A stretch of 64,000 nt of DNA from Fimbriimonas planktonicus (GCA_965234685.1 OZ248539.1:1798001-1862000); one strand, 5' to 3'; counted from the first letter of the stretch, positions 32,281 to 41,441 are shown. Program-made: numbers and translations. The notes: a model not told the origin generated them from the sequence alone.

Positions 32281-34380
32281 ATGAATACGCGTGTGCCCTC
32301 CCGTTGGCAGACAGAAGACGTTAGCAGCGACCCGGTTGAGCAGCTCATTTACGCTTCCAATCTGCTGGGTTCAGACCCACGCATAACGAATTATGGTGGT
32401 GGGAACACAAGTTTCAAGGTCCACGCCACCGATCCTCTCACCGGCGACAGTGTTCCCGTCCTTTGGGTGAAGGCTTCCGGGGGAGATTTGGGTAGCGCAA
32501 AGCGCGCAAACTTCGCCAGCCTGTATCAGGATAAGTTCCTCGGACTCAGCGGCCGTTATGACGCAGGATTATCGGAAGATGAGATGGTGCCGCTGTATGC
32601 CCAGTGCGCCTTTAACCTTAACCCCGCCGCGCCGAGCATCGATACACCGCTTCATGGCTTTGTCCCCGCCGCCGCGGTTTCGCACATGCACAGCGATGCC
32701 GTGATTTCGATCGCCGCATCCGAAAATGGCGAAGCGCTGACCAAGGAAGTCTACGGCGACCGCATGTTCTGGCTGCCTTGGAAGCGCCCTGGCTTTGAGC
32801 TCGGCCTGATGCTGAAGAAGGGGATCGAAGAGAACCCGAACGCCGTCGGCGCGATGATGGGCTCGCACGGGTTTATCTGCTGGGCCGACGATTGGCAGGC
32901 TTGCTACGAGCTGACCCTCGACCTGATCAACCGGGCCGTCGATTTCATCGAGGCCAGAACGACGACCCATCCTTTTGGCGAAATCGTTTCATCCCGCACG
33001 CCTCTCGCGGTGACGGAAGCGAACGCTGCCCTAACCCGGTTGTTACCCAAGCTCCGAGGAAAAGTCGCCCACAACGGCCAGCGGCTCATCGCCTGCATCG
33101 ACCAAAGCGAAGCCGTTTTAGATTTTCTCAGCCGAGAAAAGTCGGACCACCTGATCCAACTCGGCACCAGCTGCCCCGACCACTTCCTCCGCACCAAGAT
33201 CCGACCGCTAGTGCTCGCCGCCGATGCCGATGACGCGGCGATTGATGCCGCGCTAGCCGATTTCCGCGCGGAGTACGCCGCCTACTATGACCGGTGCAAG
33301 CATGCCGATAGCCCGGCGATGCGTAACCCGAACCCCAGCGTTATCCTCATCCCTGGCGTGGGCATGGTGAGCTTTAACAAGAACGCCAAGGAAGCCAGGG
33401 TGACCGGCGAGTTCTACCGAAACGCCATCGAAGTCATGCGCGGTGCGGAGGCGATTGATCGCTACACCGCCCTGCCTGAGCAAGAGGCATTCAACATCGA
33501 ATACTGGCTGCTCGAAGAAGCCAAGCTGAAACGGATGCCGCCGGATAAAGAGATGGCCCGAAAGGTCGTTCTGCTCATCGGCGCAGGTCCTGGCATCGGC
33601 TACGCCACCGCCGAGCGACTTTTACAGCAAGACGCCACCGTGGTTCTGGCCGACCTCAATGGCGAACTGGCACAGACGTCGGGAATGCAACTATCCCAAA
33701 AGTACGGGGCCGATAACGTCGCTTGGACCAGCATCGATATCACGAACCGAGAATCTGTGCAGCGGGCCATGGAGACCGTTACCCTCCGGTTTGGTGGACT
33801 GGACACCCTCATCAACCTCGCCGCCGTCTTCTTCCCGCCCGACACCAACGGCCGCCTGAGCGACACGCTCTGGACCAAGACCTACGAGATCAACCTCGTC
33901 GGGTCCTACATCATTGCCGACGAAGCCGCATCGCTCTTTGGCCAACAAGGTTTGGGTGGAGACATCGTGCTGACTTCGAGCGCAAATGCCGTGGTTTCTA
34001 AGAAGGGCTCTGTGGCGTATGACACCAGCAAAACGGCGGTGAACCACCTCGTCCGCGAGCTCGCGGTCGAACTTGCGCCACACATCCGCGTCAATGCCGT
34101 CGCTCCCGCCACCGTCGTCTCCGGCTCGCAAATGTTCCCCCGCGACCGAGTCCTGGCCTCCCTTGCGAAGTACGACATTCCGCATTCGGAATCGATGACC
34201 GACGAAGAACTCCGCGACCAACTCGCCGCCTTCTACGCGCAGCGAACGATGCTGAAGAAGCCAGTAACGCCGGCGAAGGTGGCGGATGCGCTGTATCTGC
34301 TGGCGACGGATCGGTTGAATCTGACTACGGGTCAGGTGATCGCGGTCGATGCCGGCTTGCACGAGGCGTTTTTGCGGTGA
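32281..34380 (+). CDS. rhaEW: Bifunctional rhamnulose-1-phosphate aldolase / short-chain dehydrogenase
   Basis: A 699-residue fusion of the RhaD-aldolase/ADH type. Residues about 1-420 are a class II aldolase ('NYGGGNTSFKV', 'VSHMHSDAVISIA' with the metal-binding His pair, 'GSHGFICWADD'). Residues about 425-699 are a short-chain dehydrogenase ('LIGAGPGIGYATAERLL', 'LTSSANAV', 'YDTSKTAV' with the Tyr-Lys pair, 'IRVNAVAPATV'). It is expected to split L-rhamnulose 1-phosphate into DHAP and L-lactaldehyde and then act on the lactaldehyde. It fits the GH78 and rhamnose importer genes 14-22 kb away. No rhaA or rhaB is in the window. Gene symbol follows the Bacillus fused enzyme. Confidence 0.88.
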   Translation: MNTRVPSRWQTEDVSSDPVEQLIYASNLLGSDPRITNYGGGNTSFKVHATDPLTGDSVPVLWVKASGGDLGSAKRANFASLYQDKFLGLSGRYDAGLSEDEMVPLYAQCAFNLNPAAPSIDTPLHGFVPAAAVSHMHSDAVISIAASENGEALTKEVYGDRMFWLPWKRPGFELGLMLKKGIEENPNAVGAMMGSHGFICWADDWQACYELTLDLINRAVDFIEARTTTHPFGEIVSSRTPLAVTEANAALTRLLPKLRGKVAHNGQRLIACIDQSEAVLDFLSREKSDHLIQLGTSCPDHFLRTKIRPLVLAADADDAAIDAALADFRAEYAAYYDRCKHADSPAMRNPNPSVILIPGVGMVSFNKNAKEARVTGEFYRNAIEVMRGAEAIDRYTALPEQEAFNIEYWLLEEAKLKRMPPDKEMARKVVLLIGAGPGIGYATAERLLQQDATVVLADLNGELAQTSGMQLSQKYGADNVAWTSIDITNRESVQRAMETVTLRFGGLDTLINLAAVFFPPDTNGRLSDTLWTKTYEINLVGSYIIADEAASLFGQQGLGGDIVLTSSANAVVSKKGSVAYDTSKTAVNHLVRELAVELAPHIRVNAVAPATVVSGSQMFPRDRVLASLAKYDIPHSESMTDEELRDQLAAFYAQRTMLKKPVTPAKVADALYLLATDRLNLTTGQVIAVDAGLHEAFLR

Positions 34381-34395
34381 GGTAAGGATTCGTCG

Positions 34396-35064
34396 ATGGC
34401 GATTTCGGAATGGTGTAGGAAGCAGACGGAGCTTTCTACAAATGCGCTTAAAATTCTGGCGTTTCAACAGCGCATTGTAGAAAGAGCCTTTTTGGTCAAA
34501 CCCGCGTTCGAATACGGAGAACATGTTGCGGCCAGATCGCAACTTTACTTAAGGAAACTATCCGACGATCGACCGGAGTGGCGACGGCGGCTCGCGATCC
34601 TCAACCTTCGCGATGAGCTTGACCTGCTGAGTGATGAATTTGCTGTTGTCCCGGAAGCGCTAGAACTTTATACTAGAGTCTATTCTTTGGCCCACCAATT
34701 CCCCGAAGCAGCAGAGTTGGCAAAACGAGAAACGGAAAATTCAATGAACACGGATATCTTTCTGACGATTTTCCGAAATGCGCGCGAACAGGGTGCAACA
34801 ACATTTGCCCTAGACTTTCCGATCCGACCTGACGGCCAGTTTCCTGTATTGTTCAAGGTTAACGATCAGTGGACGGAAGTAGGCACATTACCGGAAGAGC
34901 TTCAGCCCTCCATCAAACGTTATGCGCTTCAGCTCTCGCAACTCGGATGCGCCGGAGCCCAAGAGCTCATTGATAAAGCATACGGTGAATACCTCGACGC
35001 CAGGATGGTTTGGGTCTCTTCCGAACGATTCGAGTGTCATTTAGGCCTCGATCAACCTGCATAG
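34396..35064 (+). CDS. Hypothetical protein
   Basis: A 222-residue, mostly helical soluble protein with no family I recognise. The second half ('IFRNAREQGATTFALDFPIRPDG ... VLFKVNDQWTEVG') faintly recalls the N-terminal fold of type II/IV secretion ATPases ('ARASDIHIEP ... IRYRIDG'), but no Walker motifs follow. It lies 15 bp after the aldolase gene with AGGTAAGGA before the ATG, yet is more A+T-rich than its neighbours, so it may be an insertion into the locus. Confidence 0.6.
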   Translation: MAISEWCRKQTELSTNALKILAFQQRIVERAFLVKPAFEYGEHVAARSQLYLRKLSDDRPEWRRRLAILNLRDELDLLSDEFAVVPEALELYTRVYSLAHQFPEAAELAKRETENSMNTDIFLTIFRNAREQGATTFALDFPIRPDGQFPVLFKVNDQWTEVGTLPEELQPSIKRYALQLSQLGCAGAQELIDKAYGEYLDARMVWVSSERFECHLGLDQPA

Positions 35065-35122
35065 GCATAAAGAGCGATTAGGACTTTTCTAGGACCACTT
35101 CAAAGCTCCACCAAATCCAAAG

Positions 35123-35128
35123 TATCTT
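35123..35128 (+). promoter_or_regulatory. TATCTT, possible -10 box
   Basis: TATCTT with seven bases to the GTG at 35136; supports that start codon. Confidence 0.4.
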
Positions 35129-35135
35129 CGTCCGC

Positions 35136-35432
35136 GTGAATTCCGACACCAAACGCGTCCTCCAAGTCTTCATCGCCGGCATCGTCGTCTGCGTCCTGGG
35201 TGCGGCGATTCTCTACACCCGGCAAAACCACGGCTCCACCCCAATTGGCCAGTGGATCGCATCTTGGTACGACGGCGGCTACATGAAAAGGGCGAGCGCG
35301 GCTGCGGGTGGCGGGCAGTACTTCATGAAGTTCGGCGAAAACTTCTGCTGGATGATGATCATCTTCGGAGCCGGAGTCGCAATCATCGCGGGAAAGCACC
35401 TCAACGAGGAAGGCGTTTTTCCTACCCTTTGA
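35136..35432 (+). CDS. Small two-helix membrane protein
   Basis: A 98-residue protein with two predicted transmembrane helices (about 10-27, 'VFIAGIVVCVLGAAIL', and about 73-88, 'MMIIFGAGVAIIAG'), joined by a loop of about 45 residues. GTG start. Function unknown. Followed after 36 bp by the PhyH gene. Confidence 0.6.
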   Translation: MNSDTKRVLQVFIAGIVVCVLGAAILYTRQNHGSTPIGQWIASWYDGGYMKRASAAAGGGQYFMKFGENFCWMMIIFGAGVAIIAGKHLNEEGVFPTL

Positions 35433-35468
35433 TCTCGCTTGCACGTCACAAATCGGCCAAGATAATCC

Positions 35469-36245
35469 ATGCAGCGGCTCACCGAAGAGCAAGTTCTCTT
35501 TTTCCACCTCAGCGGCTTTGTGTCCGTCCCGACCCCAATCACCGACGACGCCGAGATTGCTCGCATGCGCGACGCTTACGACCGCATGTTCGAGCAGCGG
35601 GCCGGGCGTGAATCGGGTGACCAGTTCGATCTCGCGGGCGCAGATGAAGACGGCGAGACCGCCAGCCTGCCGCAGATCCTGAACCCCGCAAAGTACGCGC
35701 CGGAGCTGAACGAGGGCAAGTACCTCGATGTCCTTAAGGGAATGTGCCAGCAGCTCTTCGGACCGGAGGCCAGCGTCCACGTCGCCCACGCCATCTTTAA
35801 GCCCGCCGGGCATGGCGCCGCCACGCCTTGGCACCAAGACGAAGCCTACTGGGACCCGAACTACCAGTACCAAAACGCCAGCATTTGGATGCCCTTGCAA
35901 GAGGCCAGCATCGAAAACGGCTGCCTTTGGTTTGCCCCGGGTAGCCACGAGTGGGAAATCACACCGCACCAGCCGATCGGCGGAGATGTCCGAATCCACG
36001 GCCTCGAAATGACCCGCCTTGATCTCGTGGAGAACGCCGTAGCGTGCCCGCTCCCAGCCGGAGGCGTCACTTTCCACCGTAATCGAACCGCGCACTACGC
36101 CGGCCCGAACAACACCAACACCCCCCGCCGCGCGCTCATCCTCGGCACTGGGCGAGCCAACCATCCGTATCCTGGAACGAGAAGCTTCCCCTGGAACGAA
36201 GTCAAGCAAACCGCCCGCGACGAACGAGCGAAAGCCGCTTCATAG
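35469..36245 (+). CDS. Phytanoyl-CoA dioxygenase (PhyH) family protein
   Basis: A 258-residue Fe(II)/2-oxoglutarate-dependent oxygenase. The iron-binding triad is visible: WHQDEAYW (His and Asp) and FHRNRTAHYAG (distal His), with the Arg of 'PRRALIL' for 2-oxoglutarate. Also 'IWMPLQEASIENGCLWFAPGSHE', typical of the family. It hydroxylates an unknown small molecule in the cytoplasm. Followed by a strong terminator. Confidence 0.9.
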   Translation: MQRLTEEQVLFFHLSGFVSVPTPITDDAEIARMRDAYDRMFEQRAGRESGDQFDLAGADEDGETASLPQILNPAKYAPELNEGKYLDVLKGMCQQLFGPEASVHVAHAIFKPAGHGAATPWHQDEAYWDPNYQYQNASIWMPLQEASIENGCLWFAPGSHEWEITPHQPIGGDVRIHGLEMTRLDLVENAVACPLPAGGVTFHRNRTAHYAGPNNTNTPRRALILGTGRANHPYPGTRSFPWNEVKQTARDERAKAAS

Positions 36246-36318
36246 AGAAACCGCCACATCAGAGATGGTGCGGGCGAGGGCTCGAAAGCAACAAGAGCAG
36301 CCATGGATCAGAGATTCA

Positions 36319-36346
36319 CAGGAATTGAACCAATGTTCAATTCCTG
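36319..36346 (+). terminator. Rho-independent terminator
   Basis: 12-bp perfect stem (CAGGAATTGAAC and complement), loop CAAT, then TTTT; 74 bp after the PhyH stop. Confidence 0.85.
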
Positions 36347-36400
36347 TTTTATGGTTTGTTTTGAATTAGAAGCAAGCAGAAGCCGTTCGGCATCTTCTGG

Positions 36401-36406
36401 GATACT
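36401..36406 (+). promoter_or_regulatory. GATACT, possible -10 box
   Basis: GATACT six bases before the ATG at 36413; one base off TANNNT (core ATACT). Confidence 0.35.
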
Positions 36407-36412
36407 TGCAGC

Positions 36413-37045
36413 ATGCCAGTAGGAGCAGAAGCAGTGATCGCCCAACTTGATGACCTGTTAGCGAAGTACAACAAGCTTCCTTTGATTAGTAGCCCTTTCA
36501 GCGGCACATACCGACACGACCCAACTTTGGCTATGAGAATGCAGGCAGCACTTGATCGCTGCAGCCCACCGAACAGTACTTATTCGAAGGACTGGGACAA
36601 GACCCAAGGTACCGACGGAGTTGCGAAGGCAGTTAGAGCACTTCGCGACGACTACGCTAGCGGGTACATGAGCACGCTTGCCGAGATCATTCACGCAGAC
36701 CTGTTCAGCGATATGCTCTTGGCATCCGAGCACCTGCTTAAGGAAGGCTACAAAGACCCGGCGGCCGTAATGGTTGGTGGCGTACTTGAGCAACATCTGC
36801 GTGAGCTCTGCGCCAAGAACGATATCTCAACGGACGACGCAACAGGAAAACCAAAGAAGGCAAGCCAGTTAAATCAGGATCTCAAAGCGGGGGTCGTTTA
36901 CGGCAAACAGGAGTTGCATGATGTCACCGCATGGCTCAACCTGCGCAACGATGCTGCTCACGCGCACTACGATAACTATACGTCTGAGCAGGTGCAGGTC
37001 ATGATAGACGGAGTACGAAGTTTCATCTTGAGATATCCAGCGTAG
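36413..37045 (+). CDS. HEPN-like protein with Rx4H motif
   Basis: A 210-residue helical protein. The middle segment ('ADLFSDMLLASEHLLKEGYKDPAAVMVGGVLEQHLRELC') and the C-terminal 'LNLRNDAAHAHY' resemble DUF4145/HEPN-like proteins found scattered in bacterial genomes. The RNDAAH sequence (Arg178 to His183) is the Rx4H motif with a polar residue after Arg, which forms the RNase site in active HEPN toxins and abortive-infection proteins. No adjacent MNT-type antitoxin. Flanked by a terminator upstream and a gene-free 216 bp downstream, and slightly A+T-rich, so it looks like a mobile single gene. RNase activity is inference. Confidence 0.65.
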   Translation: MPVGAEAVIAQLDDLLAKYNKLPLISSPFSGTYRHDPTLAMRMQAALDRCSPPNSTYSKDWDKTQGTDGVAKAVRALRDDYASGYMSTLAEIIHADLFSDMLLASEHLLKEGYKDPAAVMVGGVLEQHLRELCAKNDISTDDATGKPKKASQLNQDLKAGVVYGKQELHDVTAWLNLRNDAAHAHYDNYTSEQVQVMIDGVRSFILRYPA

Positions 37046-37250
37046 GGCTGCAGACATTTATGCCTGTGGATTCATGCTCGACTTGCCGATAGGCAGCTGC
37101 CGATCGCCCAGCTTGTCCCAGTAATGGCGTTTGGTTCTGAGCCAGCACACCATAGGAACCATGCTAACGCTCCTACCGGAAACGTGTCGAGCTGACAGTT
37201 CCTGCAATTGCTGATTTTGCACCCCGGATTCCAAGCAAAATCATCCCAGG

Positions 37251-37256
37251 TAGCCT
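37251..37256 (+). promoter_or_regulatory. TAGCCT, possible -10 box
   Basis: TAGCCT six bases before the ATG at 37263; correct spacing but weak hexamer. Confidence 0.3.
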
Positions 37257-37262
37257 CCGGAA

Positions 37263-38321
37263 ATGCTCAGCATCCTCATCGCCGCGGTTGCCGTTTCCCC
37301 ACTAGCCGCTCCGCCAACGGCCGAAGAAATCAACCGAAAAATGGCGACCGGTTTCAACCTCGGAAACACGTTCGACCTGGGCCTCCGCAGCACCAAACTG
37401 AAGGACATTTCCCCGGTCATCGACCTCTATTCCGCCGCCGGAATGCGCCATGTCCGGCTCCCGGTCACTTGGGGAAATGACGTCCAAGGCACAAAGCTAA
37501 TCGATCAATCCGGCAAGATCAACCAAGCCCACCCGCGCCTTAAGGAGCTTGACCAAGTCATTGACTATGCCCTGAAGAAGGGCATGTACGTCATCGTAAA
37601 CAGTCACCATGAGCATTGGCTAAAGGAGAAGTACGACGATACTCCGCGCTACAACAACACCTTTACGAACCTTTGGACGGGAATTGCCAATCGGTACAGG
37701 AACCGTCCGCCGGAGTTGATCTTTGAAGTTCTAAATGAACCCGAAGGAGCCTTTGGAGATTGGAGCGGGGCGACCAAACCGATGAACCCCAAAGCCCTCG
37801 CCCTCACTCGCAGAATCAACGATATAGGCTATCGTGCCATCCGCGCCGTGAGCCCAACGCGCACGATCATGGTTGGCACAAACGGCCAGGGCAACCACTC
37901 AATGTTTGATGATGTCTATCCGTCTCGCACTAGCCTTCCTGGCGGCGGAAAAGATCAGTTCCTCATGGCGACTCTCCACACCTATGACCCATGGCAATTC
38001 TGCGGCCAAGATGGTCTGAACTCGAACTGGCCCGGCGATGCCCCGATTGTCGACTCTATCAAAGCCGCCGCCGCTCACGGCAAGAAGCTCGGGATTCCGG
38101 TCAACTACGGCGAGTTTGGCGTAGGGCGAAGGGAGAACCCGGCTACCCGCGATACCGACCTAGTTCGTAACTACTATCGACTCGTCAAACGAACAGCCGA
38201 CGCCGCGGGAATCTCCACCACTCCATGGGACGACCAAGGCTGGTTTGGACTCATAGGCAAGGACGCCGCTGGCAAGTACCAGTTCCAATTCAACATCGTG
38301 CCGAACATGATGCGAAAGTAG
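37263..38321 (+). CDS. Glycoside hydrolase family 5 (cellulase-type)
   Basis: A 352-residue secreted (beta/alpha)8 glycosidase with a short signal peptide (MLSILIAAVAVSPLAA). 'GFNLGNTFDLG' near the N-terminus, 'HVRLPVTWG', 'VIVNSHHEHW', 'IFEVLNEPEG' (acid/base Glu), 'TLHTYDPWQF' and 'VNYGEFGVG' (nucleophile Glu) are the GH5 signatures. Likely an endo-beta-1,4-glucanase or mannanase; substrate cannot be told from sequence alone. Followed by a hairpin shared with the convergent DUF4397 gene. Confidence 0.92.
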   Translation: MLSILIAAVAVSPLAAPPTAEEINRKMATGFNLGNTFDLGLRSTKLKDISPVIDLYSAAGMRHVRLPVTWGNDVQGTKLIDQSGKINQAHPRLKELDQVIDYALKKGMYVIVNSHHEHWLKEKYDDTPRYNNTFTNLWTGIANRYRNRPPELIFEVLNEPEGAFGDWSGATKPMNPKALALTRRINDIGYRAIRAVSPTRTIMVGTNGQGNHSMFDDVYPSRTSLPGGGKDQFLMATLHTYDPWQFCGQDGLNSNWPGDAPIVDSIKAAAAHGKKLGIPVNYGEFGVGRRENPATRDTDLVRNYYRLVKRTADAAGISTTPWDDQGWFGLIGKDAAGKYQFQFNIVPNMMRK

Positions 38322-38344
38322 CCCGGAACTTACGGTTCCGGGCT
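38320..38344. terminator. Hairpin between convergent genes
   Basis: 10-bp stem AGCCCGGAAC with its complement and a five-base loop, starting within the GH5 stop codon. No strong T run. Confidence 0.65.
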
Positions 38345-38351
38345 GACCGGC

Positions 38352-39038
38352 TCAGTAACTCGTGCTGTAAGTGCGCGCCGTGAGCGGTCCGCCGCCACCC
38401 GCTGCATCCAAGGCCACGGCAATGGTGCTGGTGTTTGATCCTAGGGCAAGCGTGCCGGTGTCAATCGCCACCGTTCCAGGCGTGTTTGCCGGTGTAATCC
38501 GAACCTGATAGTTCCCAGAAGGCACGGTAAGCGGCGCGCTCACGGCCGAGAATGCCACGTCCTCAAGCGTTGGAGTCGCCGGAAGCGGCGCCCCTGGTGC
38601 CGTCACGTAGATGTCGACGGTTCCCGCCGTCGGCGAACCGTGAACAAACCGAACCCGCGCTTGGCCAACTCCTGGTCCCGCGTTCACATCGTCTACGACA
38701 ATTGGCGCGATCGATGCCAGATTGTTGGCGGCAAGAACGGTGTAGAGCCGGTTCGCGACAAAGGTCGGCGTCACATCGATGACCGTCGTTGCCGTTCCGG
38801 CCGCGTTCACCCGAACCCGGGTCGGCCCGGCCGCCACCGTTCGTACTCCGGCGGAGAAGTACGGCACGTTTGAAAAGACGATCGAGTTGCCAAACCGTAC
38901 ATCCACGTTCGGCGCATTTGGCGAAGCGTGGACAACCCGAACGGTTGCCTGATTACTCACGTTGTGATCGTCTCCCCCGCATCCAGTCAAAGCGAAGGCG
39001 ACGGTGCCAGCGAGCATTGCGAAAAAGATTCCTTTCAT
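38352..39038 (-). CDS. DUF4397 lipoprotein
   Basis: A 228-residue lipoprotein (signal ends FALTGCGGDD, Cys about 20) with two DUF4397 beta-sandwich units, each opening with the family phrase: 'ATVRVVHASPNAPNVDVRFG' and 'ARVRFVHGSPTAGTVDIYVT'. DUF4397 proteins are cell-surface or periplasmic and of unknown function. The ATG at 39038 is chosen over a TTG three codons upstream because it gives a normal lipoprotein signal. Confidence 0.88.
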   Translation of the reverse strand: MKGIFFAMLAGTVAFALTGCGGDDHNVSNQATVRVVHASPNAPNVDVRFGNSIVFSNVPYFSAGVRTVAAGPTRVRVNAAGTATTVIDVTPTFVANRLYTVLAANNLASIAPIVVDDVNAGPGVGQARVRFVHGSPTAGTVDIYVTAPGAPLPATPTLEDVAFSAVSAPLTVPSGNYQVRITPANTPGTVAIDTGTLALGSNTSTIAVALDAAGGGGPLTARTYSTSY

Positions 39039-39212
39039 GTGTTCCAATCGGCGCGTAGCGCCTACAAGGAAATTACGGCACCAAACATCGCATTAATTGC
39101 GCCGTTCATCGCAATTGAATGCCTAAGTTGGACCAAACCAGGAACCCCGTGTCCCAATATAGAGGCGATTTAAGCGTCGAGTCTCTGGAAACGCTTTTCC
39201 CTAAATGGCTCG

Positions 39213-39218
39213 TACAAT
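39213..39218 (+). promoter_or_regulatory. TACAAT, probable -10 box of a leaderless transcript
   Basis: TACAAT six bases before the ATG at 39225. Confidence 0.5.
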
Positions 39219-39224
39219 ATTGCA

Positions 39225-40244
39225 ATGGCCGTGGTGCTTTCAGTTGCTCTCACTCTGCTTCTTCCCGTGTCGGTGCAGGGCAAGTCACTCCAAGTCGGCG
39301 ACGATTTCTACTTCCCTGGCCCGCCCGTTCGCCTAAGCAGCTACATCCAATCCGAAAAGTTCAGCCGAGACGGACAGTTTCTCACCTTCATCGACGAGCG
39401 ACCCGAAGCGAGCTACCCAACTGAGAAAGATCTGATTAGCCGAGGGGTTGAAACACCCGCGCGAGCCCTCGTGCGATTCGACCTCCGGCGTGGCGTTCGG
39501 CAAACCCTCGTCGTTCCCGGTCCGGGCGAAACCCTGATGCGAACCGAACCGGTCGGCACCGGCGGCGACGTCATCGTTACCTTGGCGATTGGCAAGCCAG
39601 AGGGAGACCTGCGGCGGTGGCGAGCTATCTACTGTCCAGTTGGCGGCACCGGCAAAGTTGTCGCCGACAACGCGATTGGCCGAACTTTCCAGATTGCCGC
39701 CTCTACCACCGAACGAAAGGCATTCATCCTGCTCCTGTCGCCCGATGGACCCGCGCAGTATTCCTACATCACCCCCGAGCGGACCGAAGTTAAAACGCTT
39801 TCGACCACGGCGTTCCAAGGCTCGTTCTTCATCAAAACCTCGGCTGGAAATTCCGTCGCCGCCTTCCAAGGCCCGGCTCCGAGCTTTGAGCTTCTGGGCA
39901 ACTTTGAATTCGACTTCGCAACCGGAGCAGCCAAAGAGATTAAGGACATCACCGATGTTGAGCGACCCGTCGAAGTACCACCATTGGTGAACTTAGAAAC
40001 GGAACTCCGCTCGAAAGGCGACCCCGCGCTGGGTCATTTTCCCCTAAGCGACCTCGTCGCCCGCCCGGGCACCGCGAAACTTGGCCGAGGCTTTCTGTCC
40101 GTGAGTCAGGGAATCATCGGCAAACTGAGTAACTCGCCTAGCGGTCTTGCGGTTGTCTACCTTTCGTCCGACGGATACTTTTTGCGAGAGCTGATCAAGG
40201 CAGATTCAAAACTTCGGGACAGGCTGAAAAGTGGAAATCGCTGA
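39225..40244 (+). CDS. Secreted protein, function unknown
   Basis: A 339-residue protein with signal peptide (MAVVLSVALTLLLPVSVQG). The body is beta-rich with segments such as 'KFSRDGQFLTFIDERP' and 'GLAVVYLSSDGYFLREL' that recall WD40-like/TolB propeller blades, but the repeats are not regular enough for a firm call. Single gene; no terminator seen. Confidence 0.65.
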   Translation: MAVVLSVALTLLLPVSVQGKSLQVGDDFYFPGPPVRLSSYIQSEKFSRDGQFLTFIDERPEASYPTEKDLISRGVETPARALVRFDLRRGVRQTLVVPGPGETLMRTEPVGTGGDVIVTLAIGKPEGDLRRWRAIYCPVGGTGKVVADNAIGRTFQIAASTTERKAFILLLSPDGPAQYSYITPERTEVKTLSTTAFQGSFFIKTSAGNSVAAFQGPAPSFELLGNFEFDFATGAAKEIKDITDVERPVEVPPLVNLETELRSKGDPALGHFPLSDLVARPGTAKLGRGFLSVSQGIIGKLSNSPSGLAVVYLSSDGYFLRELIKADSKLRDRLKSGNR

Positions 40245-40255
40245 AGAGCTTCACC

Positions 40256-40540
40256 TCAAAGCTTTGGTTCGATATCGGCAGGCTCTGATCCGAGCGCGAG
40301 CACTAGACGGTTAATCTCGTCGATAAGGTCCTCCACTTCCAAGCCTTTTGCGGTCGGCTCCCAAGACGCATCGAATTCTATCACTGACCCCAGCTCCATG
40401 AGTAGTTCGATGAGTGCACTTGGAACCGGGATCTCATCCGACTTCAACTGGAACGGAGCCAGCTTTTCGCTGTCGAGATGTGACTCAACCTTCGATAGAA
40501 TCTTGCTCCACTTTCTTCTGAGCCTTTCTGACTTCTCCAA
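40256..40540 (-). CDS. Small hypothetical protein
   Basis: A 94-residue acidic, largely helical protein ('KWSKILSKVESHLDSEKL', 'VEDLIDEINRLVLALG'). TTG start at 40540 with GGAGA five bases upstream. No family recognised. First of three short, lower-GC minus-strand genes of unknown role. Confidence 0.55.
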   Translation of the reverse strand: MEKSERLRRKWSKILSKVESHLDSEKLAPFQLKSDEIPVPSALIELLMELGSVIEFDASWEPTAKGLEVEDLIDEINRLVLALGSEPADIEPKL

Positions 40541-40649
40541 CTCTTTCTCCGCCTAGGTCATCGCATTAAGAGTCGCCAACGGTCCGCGTTAGCACCATCA
40601 TAGAGAGATCGACCGCTAGCCAATTGTAACGCGCTAAAAGTAGTCTGGC

Positions 40650-41354
40650 TCAAGGACGTCCAACAAACTCATTGACCGCTAGGAAGAAGCCGATCGTAGA
40701 GACGATCGGACAAATCTCGTCAACATAATCAAGATCAATCGCAATCTTTGGGAGCTCAATGTCCGTCGCAACCTGAAGCATAAAACGGAGCCAGTACGAT
40801 TGGTACGACCGAACCTGCTTGGCCAGGCCCGATTGACTGCCAGAGGTGTAAGTCATGAGATCAACCGGAGCCTGGCTGGCATCAAACAGTTCGAGCCTCC
40901 CCTCCGGTCGAATTACATGTCGCCTGTCGGAGAACAGTTCATAGTGTGCCTGGGTAATCAGAAATGCATTAATTTGGTATTCGCTAAACTGAATTGAGTT
41001 TGGTTGACTGTCTCGAGGATGCAACGGCAGGTTATGCTGAATACCCAAAAGGTCGAGCAACCAGTGCTCCGAGACTTCGCTTTTGAAGAAGTGGAAGCCA
41101 CCATCTGCGATAACGAATGACAATAATCCCTGCAACTCATCGAGTTTCATCGACCATACTTGGTCAATGAAATCTGCCTGAACCAGGTGCTCGTATCCCC
41201 TACTCTTCGGATACCAGCGTCCAGGAAAGGCGATCCCGATATCATCGCACAGCAACCTGCCCTCGGGATCGTCGATCAGGCTCAGATCGGAAGTACGTTC
41301 AAGTCGCTGAAGCCCAAAGAGTTCCGGTCCAATCGAAAGAGCGACATACAGCAT
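40650..41354 (-). CDS. Hypothetical protein
   Basis: A 234-residue soluble protein, no motif recognised ('IGIAFPGRWYPKSRGYEHLVQADF', 'ADGGFHFFKSEVSEHWLLDLLG'). Visibly more A+T-rich than the core genes around it, as are both neighbours, so the 40.2-41.9 kb block may be an acquired segment. Confidence 0.6.
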   Translation of the reverse strand: MLYVALSIGPELFGLQRLERTSDLSLIDDPEGRLLCDDIGIAFPGRWYPKSRGYEHLVQADFIDQVWSMKLDELQGLLSFVIADGGFHFFKSEVSEHWLLDLLGIQHNLPLHPRDSQPNSIQFSEYQINAFLITQAHYELFSDRRHVIRPEGRLELFDASQAPVDLMTYTSGSQSGLAKQVRSYQSYWLRFMLQVATDIELPKIAIDLDYVDEICPIVSTIGFFLAVNEFVGRP

Positions 41355-41441
41355 AGGCTAATCATTGTGTCTCTCCCAGACCGAAAGGCACAGAAGCATA
41401 GTCAGAAGACCTTATCGCGGAGCTAAGCAACCAAATTGGGC

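Noticed and set aside
34396..35064. Secretion-ATPase relative
   Set aside because: A weak likeness to the N-terminal domain of GspE/PilB-type proteins, but no Walker motifs and the pattern is too loose to annotate.
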